Positions 10,542 to 19,191 of a stretch of DNA of 64,000 nucleotides are shown one piece after another (the first letter of the stretch is position 1; each line of letters opens with the position of its first letter). Position numbers and translations under genes: made by a program. The DNA is taken from positions 1-64,000 of the forward strand of contig URNP01000005.1 in NCBI GenBank assembly GCA_900549225.1. The letters run 5' to 3'. The DNA comes from an uncultured Eubacteriales bacterium. GTDB taxonomy: Bacteria > Bacillota > Clostridia > Christensenellales > CAG-917. The notes under the pieces were generated by a model. That model was not told the origin of the DNA. It did not search any database and was given only the letters and a program-made list of their open reading frames with translations.

Positions 10542-11384
10542 ATGACAAACGACAATTCAAACAAACAAAACTTGCCCGAAAAAGATGTCGTCTTGAAAGA
10601 CGTCGAAATTTCAAACGATTCCGTCGTTTCGGAAAACGCAAGCGAAAAAGAGGACCTTATCGTTGAAATCAAAGGCTTGTACAAAAAGTACGCAAAAGCC
10701 GCGGATTTCGTCATTCACGATATCAATATCGAGTGCCGTTCCGGTGAAATCGTAGGATTGCTGGGCAAAAACGGCGCGGGCAAATCGACGACGATAAAGT
10801 GCCTTACGGGGTTCTTCCCGTTCGATAAGGGCGAAATTAAGATTTGCGGACACGATATAAAAACCGAGCCCGTAAAAGCAAAGATGAATTTAGGTTACGT
10901 TCCCGACAACAGAGCGATGTTCGACAAAATGACGGGAACGGAATATATAAATTTTATTGCCGACTTGCACAAAACGCCCGTTGAAGACAGAGTGGCGCGC
11001 ATTGACGAGATGCAAAAAATCTTCGTTCTCGGCGACAAAATCGACGCGCTTATATCGTCGTATTCGTACGGTATGCGCCAAAAAATCTGTCTTATGGCGT
11101 CGCTCATTCATCAGCCTAAACTCTGGCTTTTGGACGAGCCTCTCACAGGACTCGATCCGCAGACGAGCAAGGCGCTCAGAGAGTATATGCAAGTGTACAA
11201 GGCAAAAGGAAACGGCGTGCTCTACTCCTCGCACAATCTCGACGCAGTGGAAAAAACCTGCGACAGAGCGTATATCATCAACAAAGGTCGTATCGTTGAA
11301 GATATCGTAATTGCCGATTTCAAAAAGAACAATCCCGACAAAACGCTCGAAGATGCGTTTATCGAAGAATTTGAGGACGATTGA
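10542..11384 (+). CDS. ABC transporter ATP-binding protein (ABC-2 type exporter)
   Basis: 280 residues. Walker A (GKNGAGKST) is at residues 75-83, a degenerate signature SYGMRQKI precedes Walker B, and LLDEPLTGLDP places the Walker B Asp at residue 198 with catalytic Glu199. The first 40 residues are an acidic, low-complexity extension not usual for this family. The TGA stop overlaps the next ATG by one base (TGATG), so the permease is translationally coupled. It should power export of an unknown substrate by the adjacent 556-residue permease, at the cytoplasmic face of the membrane. Confidence 0.92.
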   Translation: MTNDNSNKQNLPEKDVVLKDVEISNDSVVSENASEKEDLIVEIKGLYKKYAKAADFVIHDINIECRSGEIVGLLGKNGAGKSTTIKCLTGFFPFDKGEIKICGHDIKTEPVKAKMNLGYVPDNRAMFDKMTGTEYINFIADLHKTPVEDRVARIDEMQKIFVLGDKIDALISSYSYGMRQKICLMASLIHQPKLWLLDEPLTGLDPQTSKALREYMQVYKAKGNGVLYSSHNLDAVEKTCDRAYIINKGRIVEDIVIADFKKNNPDKTLEDAFIEEFEDD

Positions 11385-13054
11385 TGAATAACGTTATTTT
11401 GCTGTTCAAAAAGGATTTTGCCGAACGCTTTTCGTCAACTTTCCACAAAGAAAAGGGTAGAAAGGACGTTTTTGGCATTCTATCGACGTTTTTGCTTCTT
11501 GCCTTGCTGTACGGTACGTTCATTTTCGTCTATTACAGATTTGCCAAAATGTACGTTTCGACAACGTTCGAGGTGGCAAACGCCGCTCACGACAGGGCCT
11601 ACGAATTGCTCACGATGATATACGGAGCGGTATTTTTGATAAACGTTGCCGTAGGTGCGAAAAACATTCACTCGGCGCTGTCCGAAAGCAGAGATATCGA
11701 AGTGCTTTTGTGTCAACCCATAAGTTCTGGCGAACTGTTTGCGTACAAATTCCTTAAGATATATTTCGCACAGTTTTTGTCCACGGTTTTGGTGTTGTTG
11801 CCTGCGTGCATAGTCGTTGACGTGCTTTCCCCGCTCGGAGGAGGGGGGTATTACGTCGCGCTCGTGTCGCACCTGTTTTTAGCGCCGATGGTGTCTTGCG
11901 CGGTCGCTTCGCTCATAGCAATACCAATCAACTACGTCATTAGATTCATCTCAAACAGATTTATTCTGCACCTTTTGGTTTACATAGCGATTCTCGGCGT
12001 AAGTTTTTGGGCTTATAGTTTGTTTTTGGAACAATTGACTTCGCTGATTCAATCGGGCGATTTGAAATTCGTGTTCGACAGACTCACGATAACGAGAATC
12101 TCCAACGTGACGGCAAATCTTTATCCCGTCAACTTGTTCTCGAATATGCTCGTCGGAAAAGATCTCGTTTTGAGCGTGCTAGTGATTCTTGCAATCGGCG
12201 TGGTGGGATTTACGGCGTCGTGGCTACTCATAAGAGCAATGTACAACAAAATCCTGCAAAAGCGCATGGAGGGTGAACTTAAAACTTATCATAAGAAGAA
12301 AAAAATCAAATTCCGCTCTCCTATGGCAAGTTTGATGTACAAAGAGTTTATCGTGATTCTGCGCACGCCCTCGTACGCGTTTCAATACTTCGCGACGACG
12401 TTCACCTTGCCGCTTATGGTTTACGTGTGTGTAAACCTTATGCAATCGATGATGAAATCACTCACCGTCGTGCAATGCGACTATGAAATCGCGATATTCG
12501 TCATTTCCATGTTTGCGGTGCTCACAAACACGTTCTGCACCACAAACGTCAGCAGGGACGGCAAAATGCTCGGTATGCTCAAAACCCTCCCGATAGAGGG
12601 CAAAACGGTCATTTGGAGCAAGATTTTGTTCTGCCTTGCGGTTTCTGAATTTTCCATACTTGCGTCGAGCGTCGTTTTGCTCGCGGTGGGATATCTCAAC
12701 TGGTGGCAGACGATAGTCATATTCGTGTTTGCAAGTTTGCTGTCCTTTGCGGAAATCGCTTTTGCGACTCGCAAAGACTTGGCAAAACCCAACCTTCCCG
12801 ACAGCGAAAGAGAAGAGGTGGAAGAGGGCAACAATACGATATCGGCGGTCATATTCCTCGGCCTTATCGTGAGCATAATTATGGGTGCGGGCGCGGTTGC
12901 GCTCTCGCTCATACTGTCGATTGCGGGCACTTCGGAGCAAGCGCTCGCCGCGTCGATTTGCTTCGTTGCGATAATCGTTATTGCGGTGTTCGTCGGCGCA
13001 TTCGTTTATCTCGTCAAAGGGTTGAACGAACAATTCTATACTTCGGAAAATTAG
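11384..13054 (+). CDS. ABC exporter permease
   Basis: 556 residues from ATG 11384, which overlaps the ATPase stop by one base; a TTG one codon earlier is less likely. There are about a dozen hydrophobic segments in two halves separated by a charged central stretch (KTYHKKKKIKFR, near residues 303-314). This resembles the large ABC-2-like export permeases of Firmicutes rather than the usual 250-residue ABC2 proteins. Substrate unknown. It sits between two surface-protein genes, so a role in envelope biogenesis is the simplest inference. Confidence 0.85.
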   Translation: MNNVILLFKKDFAERFSSTFHKEKGRKDVFGILSTFLLLALLYGTFIFVYYRFAKMYVSTTFEVANAAHDRAYELLTMIYGAVFLINVAVGAKNIHSALSESRDIEVLLCQPISSGELFAYKFLKIYFAQFLSTVLVLLPACIVVDVLSPLGGGGYYVALVSHLFLAPMVSCAVASLIAIPINYVIRFISNRFILHLLVYIAILGVSFWAYSLFLEQLTSLIQSGDLKFVFDRLTITRISNVTANLYPVNLFSNMLVGKDLVLSVLVILAIGVVGFTASWLLIRAMYNKILQKRMEGELKTYHKKKKIKFRSPMASLMYKEFIVILRTPSYAFQYFATTFTLPLMVYVCVNLMQSMMKSLTVVQCDYEIAIFVISMFAVLTNTFCTTNVSRDGKMLGMLKTLPIEGKTVIWSKILFCLAVSEFSILASSVVLLAVGYLNWWQTIVIFVFASLLSFAEIAFATRKDLAKPNLPDSEREEVEEGNNTISAVIFLGLIVSIIMGAGAVALSLILSIAGTSEQALAASICFVAIIVIAVFVGAFVYLVKGLNEQFYTSEN

Positions 13055-13067
13055 GAGGGAGCGAATC

Positions 13068-16000
13068 GTGAAAAATATGAAATTAAGAGTCGTCGCTCTC
13101 ATACTGGTGATACCGCTCTTGCTGATTTTTACCACGTCGTCCGTCACCAAGACGGTGGATATTCTCGTTGACGTGCCCGTAAAGAGCGTCAAAATCGCAG
13201 ATATTGCGGAAAAGAGTGTGGATATCGCAACGGGACAAGGCGTGGCAATCTCTGCGTCGGTTGAGCCGTCAAACGCAACCAATTCCACGATAATTTTGTC
13301 GGACGAAGCAACGAAAGGCAAGGAAGACAACAAGGCAAGCGTCGTCATCAAGGACGGCGTGGTCTATCCGCTCACGGCAGGCAACGTCACAATAAAAGCG
13401 GCCGCGGGCGAGAAATTCGACACCGTGGATTTGTATTTCTTCTCCTCCAAGCCTATGAACGGCGATATGAGTGTGAAAGAAGCCGTCGTAACGCTCAAGG
13501 AAGGCGCAAATTTCAGCGCAATGTCCAACTTCGACCTCAAATCCGACGCCGTCGACAAAGTCGAATACTCCGTTGACGACGAATCGGTCGCTTCGATAAA
13601 CGCGAATTTCGGAACGATAACCGCACTTGCTCCCGGCAAAACGAAAGTGACTGCAAAATACGACGGAATCGAAGTCAAAGAAGACGGCTTGATTGAAAAC
13701 GAATCTTTTGAACAGTCCTTTGAACTCGAAGTGTCCATCGACAAAGAAAAGAATCCCGACGGCGTAACGCTCGGCGCAAACGAAGAGACACAATTCGTTG
13801 ACGTCAAAAAGGATCAACTTTTGAGCACTTTCTATTTCTGGTTTGACGATACGCATAAATTCGGCGATTTCGTGCTTGATTTTGACAATGAAATCATCGA
13901 AAGCGCAACGCCCACGCTCGTTTCCGATGGCAAAGTCAAAGTGGACGTGGTTTACAAAACGGCCGCGAAGACGAAGGGCGGTTGTATCGTTGCGATAAAG
14001 AAGGACGGAAACGTGCTAAAAGAACATAAAATCGCATTTGACGAAAATTTCCACCCGGGAGACGATCCTTCGGAAATTTCGCTTTCGTATATAACCAAAG
14101 ATTTCGTTATCGTGCAGAGTTCTACTACGAGTTACAGACCGTACGCCACGATCGTTGACGAAAACGGCAAAGAAATCGATTCGAAGAAGTATTACGCCGT
14201 GTTCAAATCCGACAACGAAGACTTGCTTTTGACAAAGTATACCGCAGGTTGCACGGTCATAGGCAAGGAAGAAGGTGAAGTCAGAGTGAGCGTAACGCTG
14301 CTCAGAAAGTCGGATAACGTTCAGGTGGCGTTCCTCAACACGACGATAAAAGTCATCAAACCGTACAAGAATTTGCATATTCAATCGGAGAAAATGACGG
14401 TGCACACCAACCATTCGTCGCTTGATGGCACGGTTGCGATAGGCGAGTATTCTTACTCGGCAAATACGCTCGGAAAATATAACTCCCTCGATGCGGGACT
14501 CGTTCCCGTTGACGGAACTTACAGCAACAACACCACGGGGTTCGATTCTGACAAAGTCGTGTGGAGTTCAACCGACGAAAGCATAGCAAAATACGAAAAC
14601 GGTCGTCTCGTGCTCGGCGAAAACGGAGGAGAAGTCATGCTCACAGTCAAAAACGACGTGACGACTGAGATTGCAGAATACGACAATTGCGTGGCAAGCA
14701 TCACGATATTCGTCGTCAAGGACGGCGTGAACGTATCGACCGAAAAGCAATTGACGGACACTTGGAAAGACGGCACGAAAGCGGCGGTTTTGACAAAAGA
14801 TATCCGCATTGCAGAGTTCGTGGACAAGGATATAGACGATACGAGCAAACTCGAAGAAGTCATCAACAAGGCAAAATCATACCTCAAAACCATGCGAACG
14901 ACGGGCGAAGGCGCGTATTTCGTGAACAACGGTATCGAGGACAAAGCCACCGTGAATTACCTCTTTGAGATAACCACGAGTTTGTACGGCAACGGTTATA
15001 GCATCGACGCGGACGCACTCACTCGTCAACTTGACAAGAAGGGCGGCTCGCCGCTGTTCAGAGGCCCGCTCGACCTCGTCAGATACGCAGAAAGCGGCAC
15101 GCAGAACGCTTCCGTAAAAGCGCAGGACAATATCGTGTTCCTCGTCAAAAACAACGGAATCACCATTTCAAACGTTGAGTTGAAGGGGTGCTCGGACGAG
15201 TCTATTCTCGACAAAGAAGGCAAGAGTATCGACCTTACGCTTCTCGACAGAGTGGGAACGGTGCTCGAAGTTGTCGGTGACGATTGCACGATTTCCTATT
15301 CGAGAATCAACAACGGTCGCACCGTCGTGAGGATTTACGGCAAGGCGTATCAGAAGAACGCTACGATAACTGCCGACAATGCGGATTTCTACCGCGTCAA
15401 CGCAACTATTAACAACTCGATTTTGAGTTACGGCAGAGAGTTTATCCTCAAGATAGGCACAAACTTCACGAAGAAGATGCCGTTTGACAGCCACGGACTC
15501 AATTACCTTTCTGGTGAATATAACGCTTCGAGAGACGCATATCTCTACGACGAAGCGTCGCCGTTCCTCACAAAAGCGGACGGATCGAAGTATATTCCCG
15601 ACGCAATCGCAAATGCGACCGACGAATATTTCTACGACAACTACGTTCTCACCGACGTCACCGTTGAGAACAGCGTGTTCAGAAATGCGGGCTTGTTCAG
15701 CGTGGGACTCGAAAGCACGTTTGGCGGTCTGTGCTTGCACGGATTCGATTACAACAGCAACTATCTTTTCGGCAAGAAAACCTCGTACACTTCGCCAACG
15801 GGCAGAACGGGTATAGGTTGGGCAGGCGTGGCAGGCACTTCGTATCCTGCGGCATTGCGTCTCAAAGGCGACGTTCGTTTCTACGATTGGAAACAACTCT
15901 CGTCCGTCAACAGCGACACGCTCATCGAAGGCTCGGAGCAGTTGCTTTCCGCAATAGGTTTGAATATGGATATATCCAAACTTATCGAAACGTTCGCAAA

Positions 16001-16343
16001 AGGCGCGAATTCCGACATCGTATCCGTCTTTGACGTTGACAAGCAAAAGTACGTCAACGGCGCGATCGCACTCTACGGCGGCGGAAAGAACTATAGTTTC
16101 GTTGATATAAGTCAGACCAACGGCAGCGATATCGACGCAAAGAACAAGAAGTTCGAGTCGCTCCATTCTTACTCCGTACCCGTGTCCTGCTTTATGGAAA
16201 ACGGCAGAACAGTGCTTATAAACTTCACGGCAGGCGTCGAACCGTTCAGATTCTATCTATACAACGCAAATAGCACGCTCGGCGTAGGAAAGCAACAAGC
16301 CGACTTGGCGGACGGCTCTGCGTACTCATGGCTTATGAAGTAA
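13068..16343 (+). CDS. Secreted Ig-like (Big_2-type) and beta-helix-like protein
   Basis: 1,091 residues from a GTG start, chosen because GGAGGGA (13054-13060) is seven bases upstream; an in-frame ATG at 13077 would be too far from it. An N-terminal hydrophobic segment acts as signal or anchor. It is followed by Big_2-like modules (SVEPSNAT, later VVWSSTDESIAKY near residue 505). From about residue 690 the pattern (NGITISNVELKGC, DCTISYSRINNG) resembles a right-handed beta helix with a carbohydrate-active look, but I see no catalytic signature. No C-terminal anchor. It begins 13 bases after the permease gene and is the last gene before a terminator. Confidence 0.85.
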   Translation: MKNMKLRVVALILVIPLLLIFTTSSVTKTVDILVDVPVKSVKIADIAEKSVDIATGQGVAISASVEPSNATNSTIILSDEATKGKEDNKASVVIKDGVVYPLTAGNVTIKAAAGEKFDTVDLYFFSSKPMNGDMSVKEAVVTLKEGANFSAMSNFDLKSDAVDKVEYSVDDESVASINANFGTITALAPGKTKVTAKYDGIEVKEDGLIENESFEQSFELEVSIDKEKNPDGVTLGANEETQFVDVKKDQLLSTFYFWFDDTHKFGDFVLDFDNEIIESATPTLVSDGKVKVDVVYKTAAKTKGGCIVAIKKDGNVLKEHKIAFDENFHPGDDPSEISLSYITKDFVIVQSSTTSYRPYATIVDENGKEIDSKKYYAVFKSDNEDLLLTKYTAGCTVIGKEEGEVRVSVTLLRKSDNVQVAFLNTTIKVIKPYKNLHIQSEKMTVHTNHSSLDGTVAIGEYSYSANTLGKYNSLDAGLVPVDGTYSNNTTGFDSDKVVWSSTDESIAKYENGRLVLGENGGEVMLTVKNDVTTEIAEYDNCVASITIFVVKDGVNVSTEKQLTDTWKDGTKAAVLTKDIRIAEFVDKDIDDTSKLEEVINKAKSYLKTMRTTGEGAYFVNNGIEDKATVNYLFEITTSLYGNGYSIDADALTRQLDKKGGSPLFRGPLDLVRYAESGTQNASVKAQDNIVFLVKNNGITISNVELKGCSDESILDKEGKSIDLTLLDRVGTVLEVVGDDCTISYSRINNGRTVVRIYGKAYQKNATITADNADFYRVNATINNSILSYGREFILKIGTNFTKKMPFDSHGLNYLSGEYNASRDAYLYDEASPFLTKADGSKYIPDAIANATDEYFYDNYVLTDVTVENSVFRNAGLFSVGLESTFGGLCLHGFDYNSNYLFGKKTSYTSPTGRTGIGWAGVAGTSYPAALRLKGDVRFYDWKQLSSVNSDTLIEGSEQLLSAIGLNMDISKLIETFAKGANSDIVSVFDVDKQKYVNGAIALYGGGKNYSFVDISQTNGSDIDAKNKKFESLHSYSVPVSCFMENGRTVLINFTAGVEPFRFYLYNANSTLGVGKQQADLADGSAYSWLMK

Positions 16344-16369
16344 GCAAAAAAAATCGAATTTACCAAATC

Positions 16370-16407
16370 AAAAAACAACGCTTCAAAATCAGAAGCGTTG
16401 TTTTTTA
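16370..16407 (+). terminator. Rho-independent terminator of the surface-protein cluster
   Basis: CAACGCTTC at 16376-16384 pairs with GAAGCGTTG at 16392-16400, flanked by an A-run on the left and TTTTTT on the right, which extend the stem. It lies 27 bases after the stop of the last cluster gene. Confidence 0.92.
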
Positions 16408-16534
16408 TTGCGATATTTGCATTTTGATTATAAAATAAGTCGCTCGTTTTTTCAAACGTAAAGTTTTCGAGCGGAATATTTCGAGAAATATTAAAATAAC
16501 GTTAATTAAAACGGGGCTTTATGCAAATTATTGG

Positions 16535-16563
16535 TTGATTGTTGTTACTCTTGCTGTTATAAT
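16535..16563 (+). promoter_or_regulatory. Promoter of the GPH symporter gene
   Basis: TTGATT (16535-16540) and TATAAT (16558-16563) with a 17-base spacer. Transcription would start near 16570, about 45 bases before the chosen ATG at 16616. Confidence 0.65.
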
Positions 16564-16615
16564 AATAAAGTAGTATTGTTTTTTACAAACAAAATATATG
16601 CTATGTGGTGAAATT

Positions 16616-18550
16616 ATGAGTGAAAGTTCTCAAGCAACGGAAAAAGTCGGCGCAAAACAAAAACTCAATGCGTTTGCGCACAAACTTTTCGGTTCAACGC
16701 CGGGCGACGGCGAAATGCAACCCAAAGAAGGTTTTAGTTATTCTCTTTGCGGTTTCGGTCAAAACCTCATTTGCACGATCATTGGTTCATACCTCACCGT
16801 GTTTATGACGGACGCAATAGGCTTTCCCGTTATCGGAGTCGCGATTTTGATGCTTTGTGCACGTATCTACGACGCACTCAACGACCCGATTATGGGATCA
16901 ATCGTTGACAGAACGCGTACCAAATGGGGCAAATGTCGCCCGTATATGAAGTGGATGGCGTTCCCGATTGCCGCTATGACGGTGGTATGTTTCTTGCCAT
17001 GGTATCCCAACAACGACGGCGGATTTGCGGCAATTTCCATTATGTACATAGTTTGGGGTATGGTTTACACGGTTGCGGACGTTCCTTATTGGGGACTTTC
17101 AACCGCAATGAGCAACGATACTTATCGCAGAGGCAATTTGCTTACGATCGCTCGTCTGTTCTGCACGCTCGGCGCAGGTATCGTCACCGTCTTTACTCCT
17201 ATCATCACCCAAGCGTTGACCGCAAGCGACAATGCTGTTGTTACAGCAGTTCAATCTGCTATGAACTATCTCAACAACGGCGACGCAGTCGTTTCAACCA
17301 ACGAAACGATGATCAACCTTTTCAAGTCCCTTGAGAACGTCGGTTCTGCTTTGGCATCTTTCTCACCGACGAGCGATTTTAGCGGCAATGCCGCAGAAGC
17401 ACTCAAAGGCGTTTACGATGCGTTTACCGCTGCCGGCATTGACGTCAATCAAAGCGGTGAAGTGCTGTTCAACCTTCGTGAAACTGCAAAACTCGGTATG
17501 CAACAAGATTTGAGATGGACGTATTTCGTCATCGCAATCATTTGTTCCGCAGTTGCAGTTCCGCTCTTCTTCCTCGGATTCAAGAACACGACGGAAAGAA
17601 ACGTATCTGTCGAGAATCCTCCGTCTTTGGGACACAATCTCAAACTTTTGTTCAAAAACAAACCTTTGATGCTCATCGTGCTTTCCGGTATCGGCGGTGC
17701 GGCAAGAATGCTCTTCACCTATACAGGCGGTTTGTATTTCGCAAAATATATTATGAACAAAGAGGCTATGTATTCCTTGTTCACGATGGCAATCGTTCCG
17801 GGCGGCCTTATCGCTTCCTTACTCGTGCCTTTCTGCACCAAGAAATTTGGTAAGAAAAACACCTACATTTGGTCGCATATAGTCGGCGGCGTGGCAATGC
17901 TCATCGCCTTTATCGTCGGTATTGCCACGGATAACGGCAACTACACGAGCACCGCAACTACGGTCGTATTGATCATCGCACTCGTCATTGCAGGCATTCC
18001 GTCGGGCTTTGGCAATATCATCACTTACGCAATGATCGGCGACACCGTTGAGTATCTCGAACTCAAGACGGGCGAAAGAGCGGAAGGTATCTGCTTTGCA
18101 ATGCAAACGCTCATCAACAAAATCGGTATGGCTGTCGGTGCATTCGTCGGTGTTCTTGCTTACTATATGGCTGGCGTCGAAGCAGGCAACGCAAAAGCAG
18201 TTTCTGCAGCAGGAAAAGATACAATGTGGTTTATGCTCGTAGGCATTGCGGCAATCAGTTTCTTCCTGACGGTTATCCCGCTCTTCTTCTACAAGTTCAA
18301 TGAGAAACAACAACAAGAAGCAAAGGCTGAAATCGAGGCAAGAAAAGGCGCAAACGCTGAACTCACTTCCGACGAACTCTCCGACGAAATCGTACGCGAA
18401 GCGTCCGAAAACGAAATCGAAGACGGAGCACCTCAAGTGATTTTCCCCAACGAAGACAATCAAGCCGTTGCAATCGAAAAAGAAACGCCTTGCGATGAAA
18501 ATTGCGATGAGTGTGACAAGAAAGAAGATTGTAAAAAAGACGAAGAGTAA
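16616..18550 (+). CDS. GPH-family sugar:cation symporter (MFS)
   Basis: 644 residues from ATG 16616. An ATG at 16598 in the same frame is less likely because the GTGGTG purine stretch falls between the two. About 12 membrane helices; NDPIMGSIVDRTRTKWGKCRPY is the cytoplasmic loop 2-3 signature of the glycoside-pentoside-hexuronide symporters (MelB/XynP type), here cut as NDPIMG and KWGKCRPY. Family members are usually about 460 residues. The extra length is a roughly 75-residue insertion in the middle loop (near residues 205-285) and an approximately 90-residue acidic cytoplasmic tail ending in a Cys cluster (CDENCDECDKKEDC). Likely imports a sugar or glycoside with Na+ or H+; the substrate cannot be read from the sequence. 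Confidence 0.88.
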   Translation: MSESSQATEKVGAKQKLNAFAHKLFGSTPGDGEMQPKEGFSYSLCGFGQNLICTIIGSYLTVFMTDAIGFPVIGVAILMLCARIYDALNDPIMGSIVDRTRTKWGKCRPYMKWMAFPIAAMTVVCFLPWYPNNDGGFAAISIMYIVWGMVYTVADVPYWGLSTAMSNDTYRRGNLLTIARLFCTLGAGIVTVFTPIITQALTASDNAVVTAVQSAMNYLNNGDAVVSTNETMINLFKSLENVGSALASFSPTSDFSGNAAEALKGVYDAFTAAGIDVNQSGEVLFNLRETAKLGMQQDLRWTYFVIAIICSAVAVPLFFLGFKNTTERNVSVENPPSLGHNLKLLFKNKPLMLIVLSGIGGAARMLFTYTGGLYFAKYIMNKEAMYSLFTMAIVPGGLIASLLVPFCTKKFGKKNTYIWSHIVGGVAMLIAFIVGIATDNGNYTSTATTVVLIIALVIAGIPSGFGNIITYAMIGDTVEYLELKTGERAEGICFAMQTLINKIGMAVGAFVGVLAYYMAGVEAGNAKAVSAAGKDTMWFMLVGIAAISFFLTVIPLFFYKFNEKQQQEAKAEIEARKGANAELTSDELSDEIVREASENEIEDGAPQVIFPNEDNQAVAIEKETPCDENCDECDKKEDCKKDEE

Positions 18551-18565
18551 CTATTAAGTTAATCC

Positions 18566-18600
18566 AAAAAAAAGGAACGCAAAACTGCGTTCCTTTTTTC
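18566..18600 (+). terminator. Rho-independent terminator after the GPH symporter
   Basis: AAAAAAGGAACGCA pairs with TGCGTTCCTTTTTT around an AAAC loop, 16 bases past the stop codon. The symmetric A/T flanks would let it work in both directions. Confidence 0.93.
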
Positions 18601-18724
18601 ATTATCATTGTCGATTTCAATCCAACCCATACAAAAAACAATTCATTTGTATAATAATCATCATAAAACACATATTTTGCATATATATACGAACTCTAAT
18701 ATCGTTGATTTTGTAAACTTTGTA

Positions 18725-18753
18725 TTGAACATTGTGTAAATTAATGATATAAT
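18725..18753 (+). promoter_or_regulatory. Consensus promoter giving a leaderless marR-type mRNA
   Basis: TTGAAC (18725-18730), a 17-base spacer and perfect TATAAT (18748-18753). The expected +1 is at about 18760, which is the A of the ATG of the next gene, and no ribosome binding site exists between. The transcript would therefore begin at or within a base or two of the start codon. Confidence 0.75.
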
Positions 18754-18759
18754 ACGCTT

Positions 18760-19191
18760 ATGGACTTGAAGAATACGGCTTATTTTTTTGCAGCGTTTCG
18801 CAAGTTGCTAAAGAGTTACACCGACTATCAACTCAAAGAATTGAAGGGGTATGACCTCACTCCCAACGAAATCGTGGTGCTTTCGAGTATCGGCGTCGTG
18901 GGAATGGCAAGCGACATTGCGCAAAACGCGTGCGTATCGAAGGCTCTGGTATCTCGAAGTGTAAAGGAACTTCGGGACAAAGGGCTTATTTGCGCGTCCA
19001 TTTCCGAAGTGGACAAGCGCGAGCAAAAACTCTCGCTCACTCCCGAAGGGGAAAAGGTTGCGGAATTGATCGCCGAGGCAAATCATAAGTTTTATCGAGT
19101 GGCGTTCAAGCATTTCGAGGACAACGAAAAGCGCGTACTTCAGGCACTAATGCAATTGATGCTCAACAATCTCGACGAGGAAGGGGAATGA
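18760..19191 (+). CDS. MarR-family transcriptional regulator
   Basis: 143 residues, the normal MarR length. A helical N-terminus is followed by a winged helix: LTPNEIVVLSSIG, then the recognition region ACVSKALVSRSVKELRDKGL (about residues 61-80), the wing SEVDKREQKLSLTPEG, and a C-terminal dimerisation helix. Translation appears leaderless. Its TGA overlaps the ATG of the next gene (ATGA), so it is coupled to the M28-like pseudoenzyme gene. It probably represses its own operon, but no palindrome around the promoter is obvious enough to name as operator. Confidence 0.88.
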   Translation: MDLKNTAYFFAAFRKLLKSYTDYQLKELKGYDLTPNEIVVLSSIGVVGMASDIAQNACVSKALVSRSVKELRDKGLICASISEVDKREQKLSLTPEGEKVAELIAEANHKFYRVAFKHFEDNEKRVLQALMQLMLNNLDEEGE

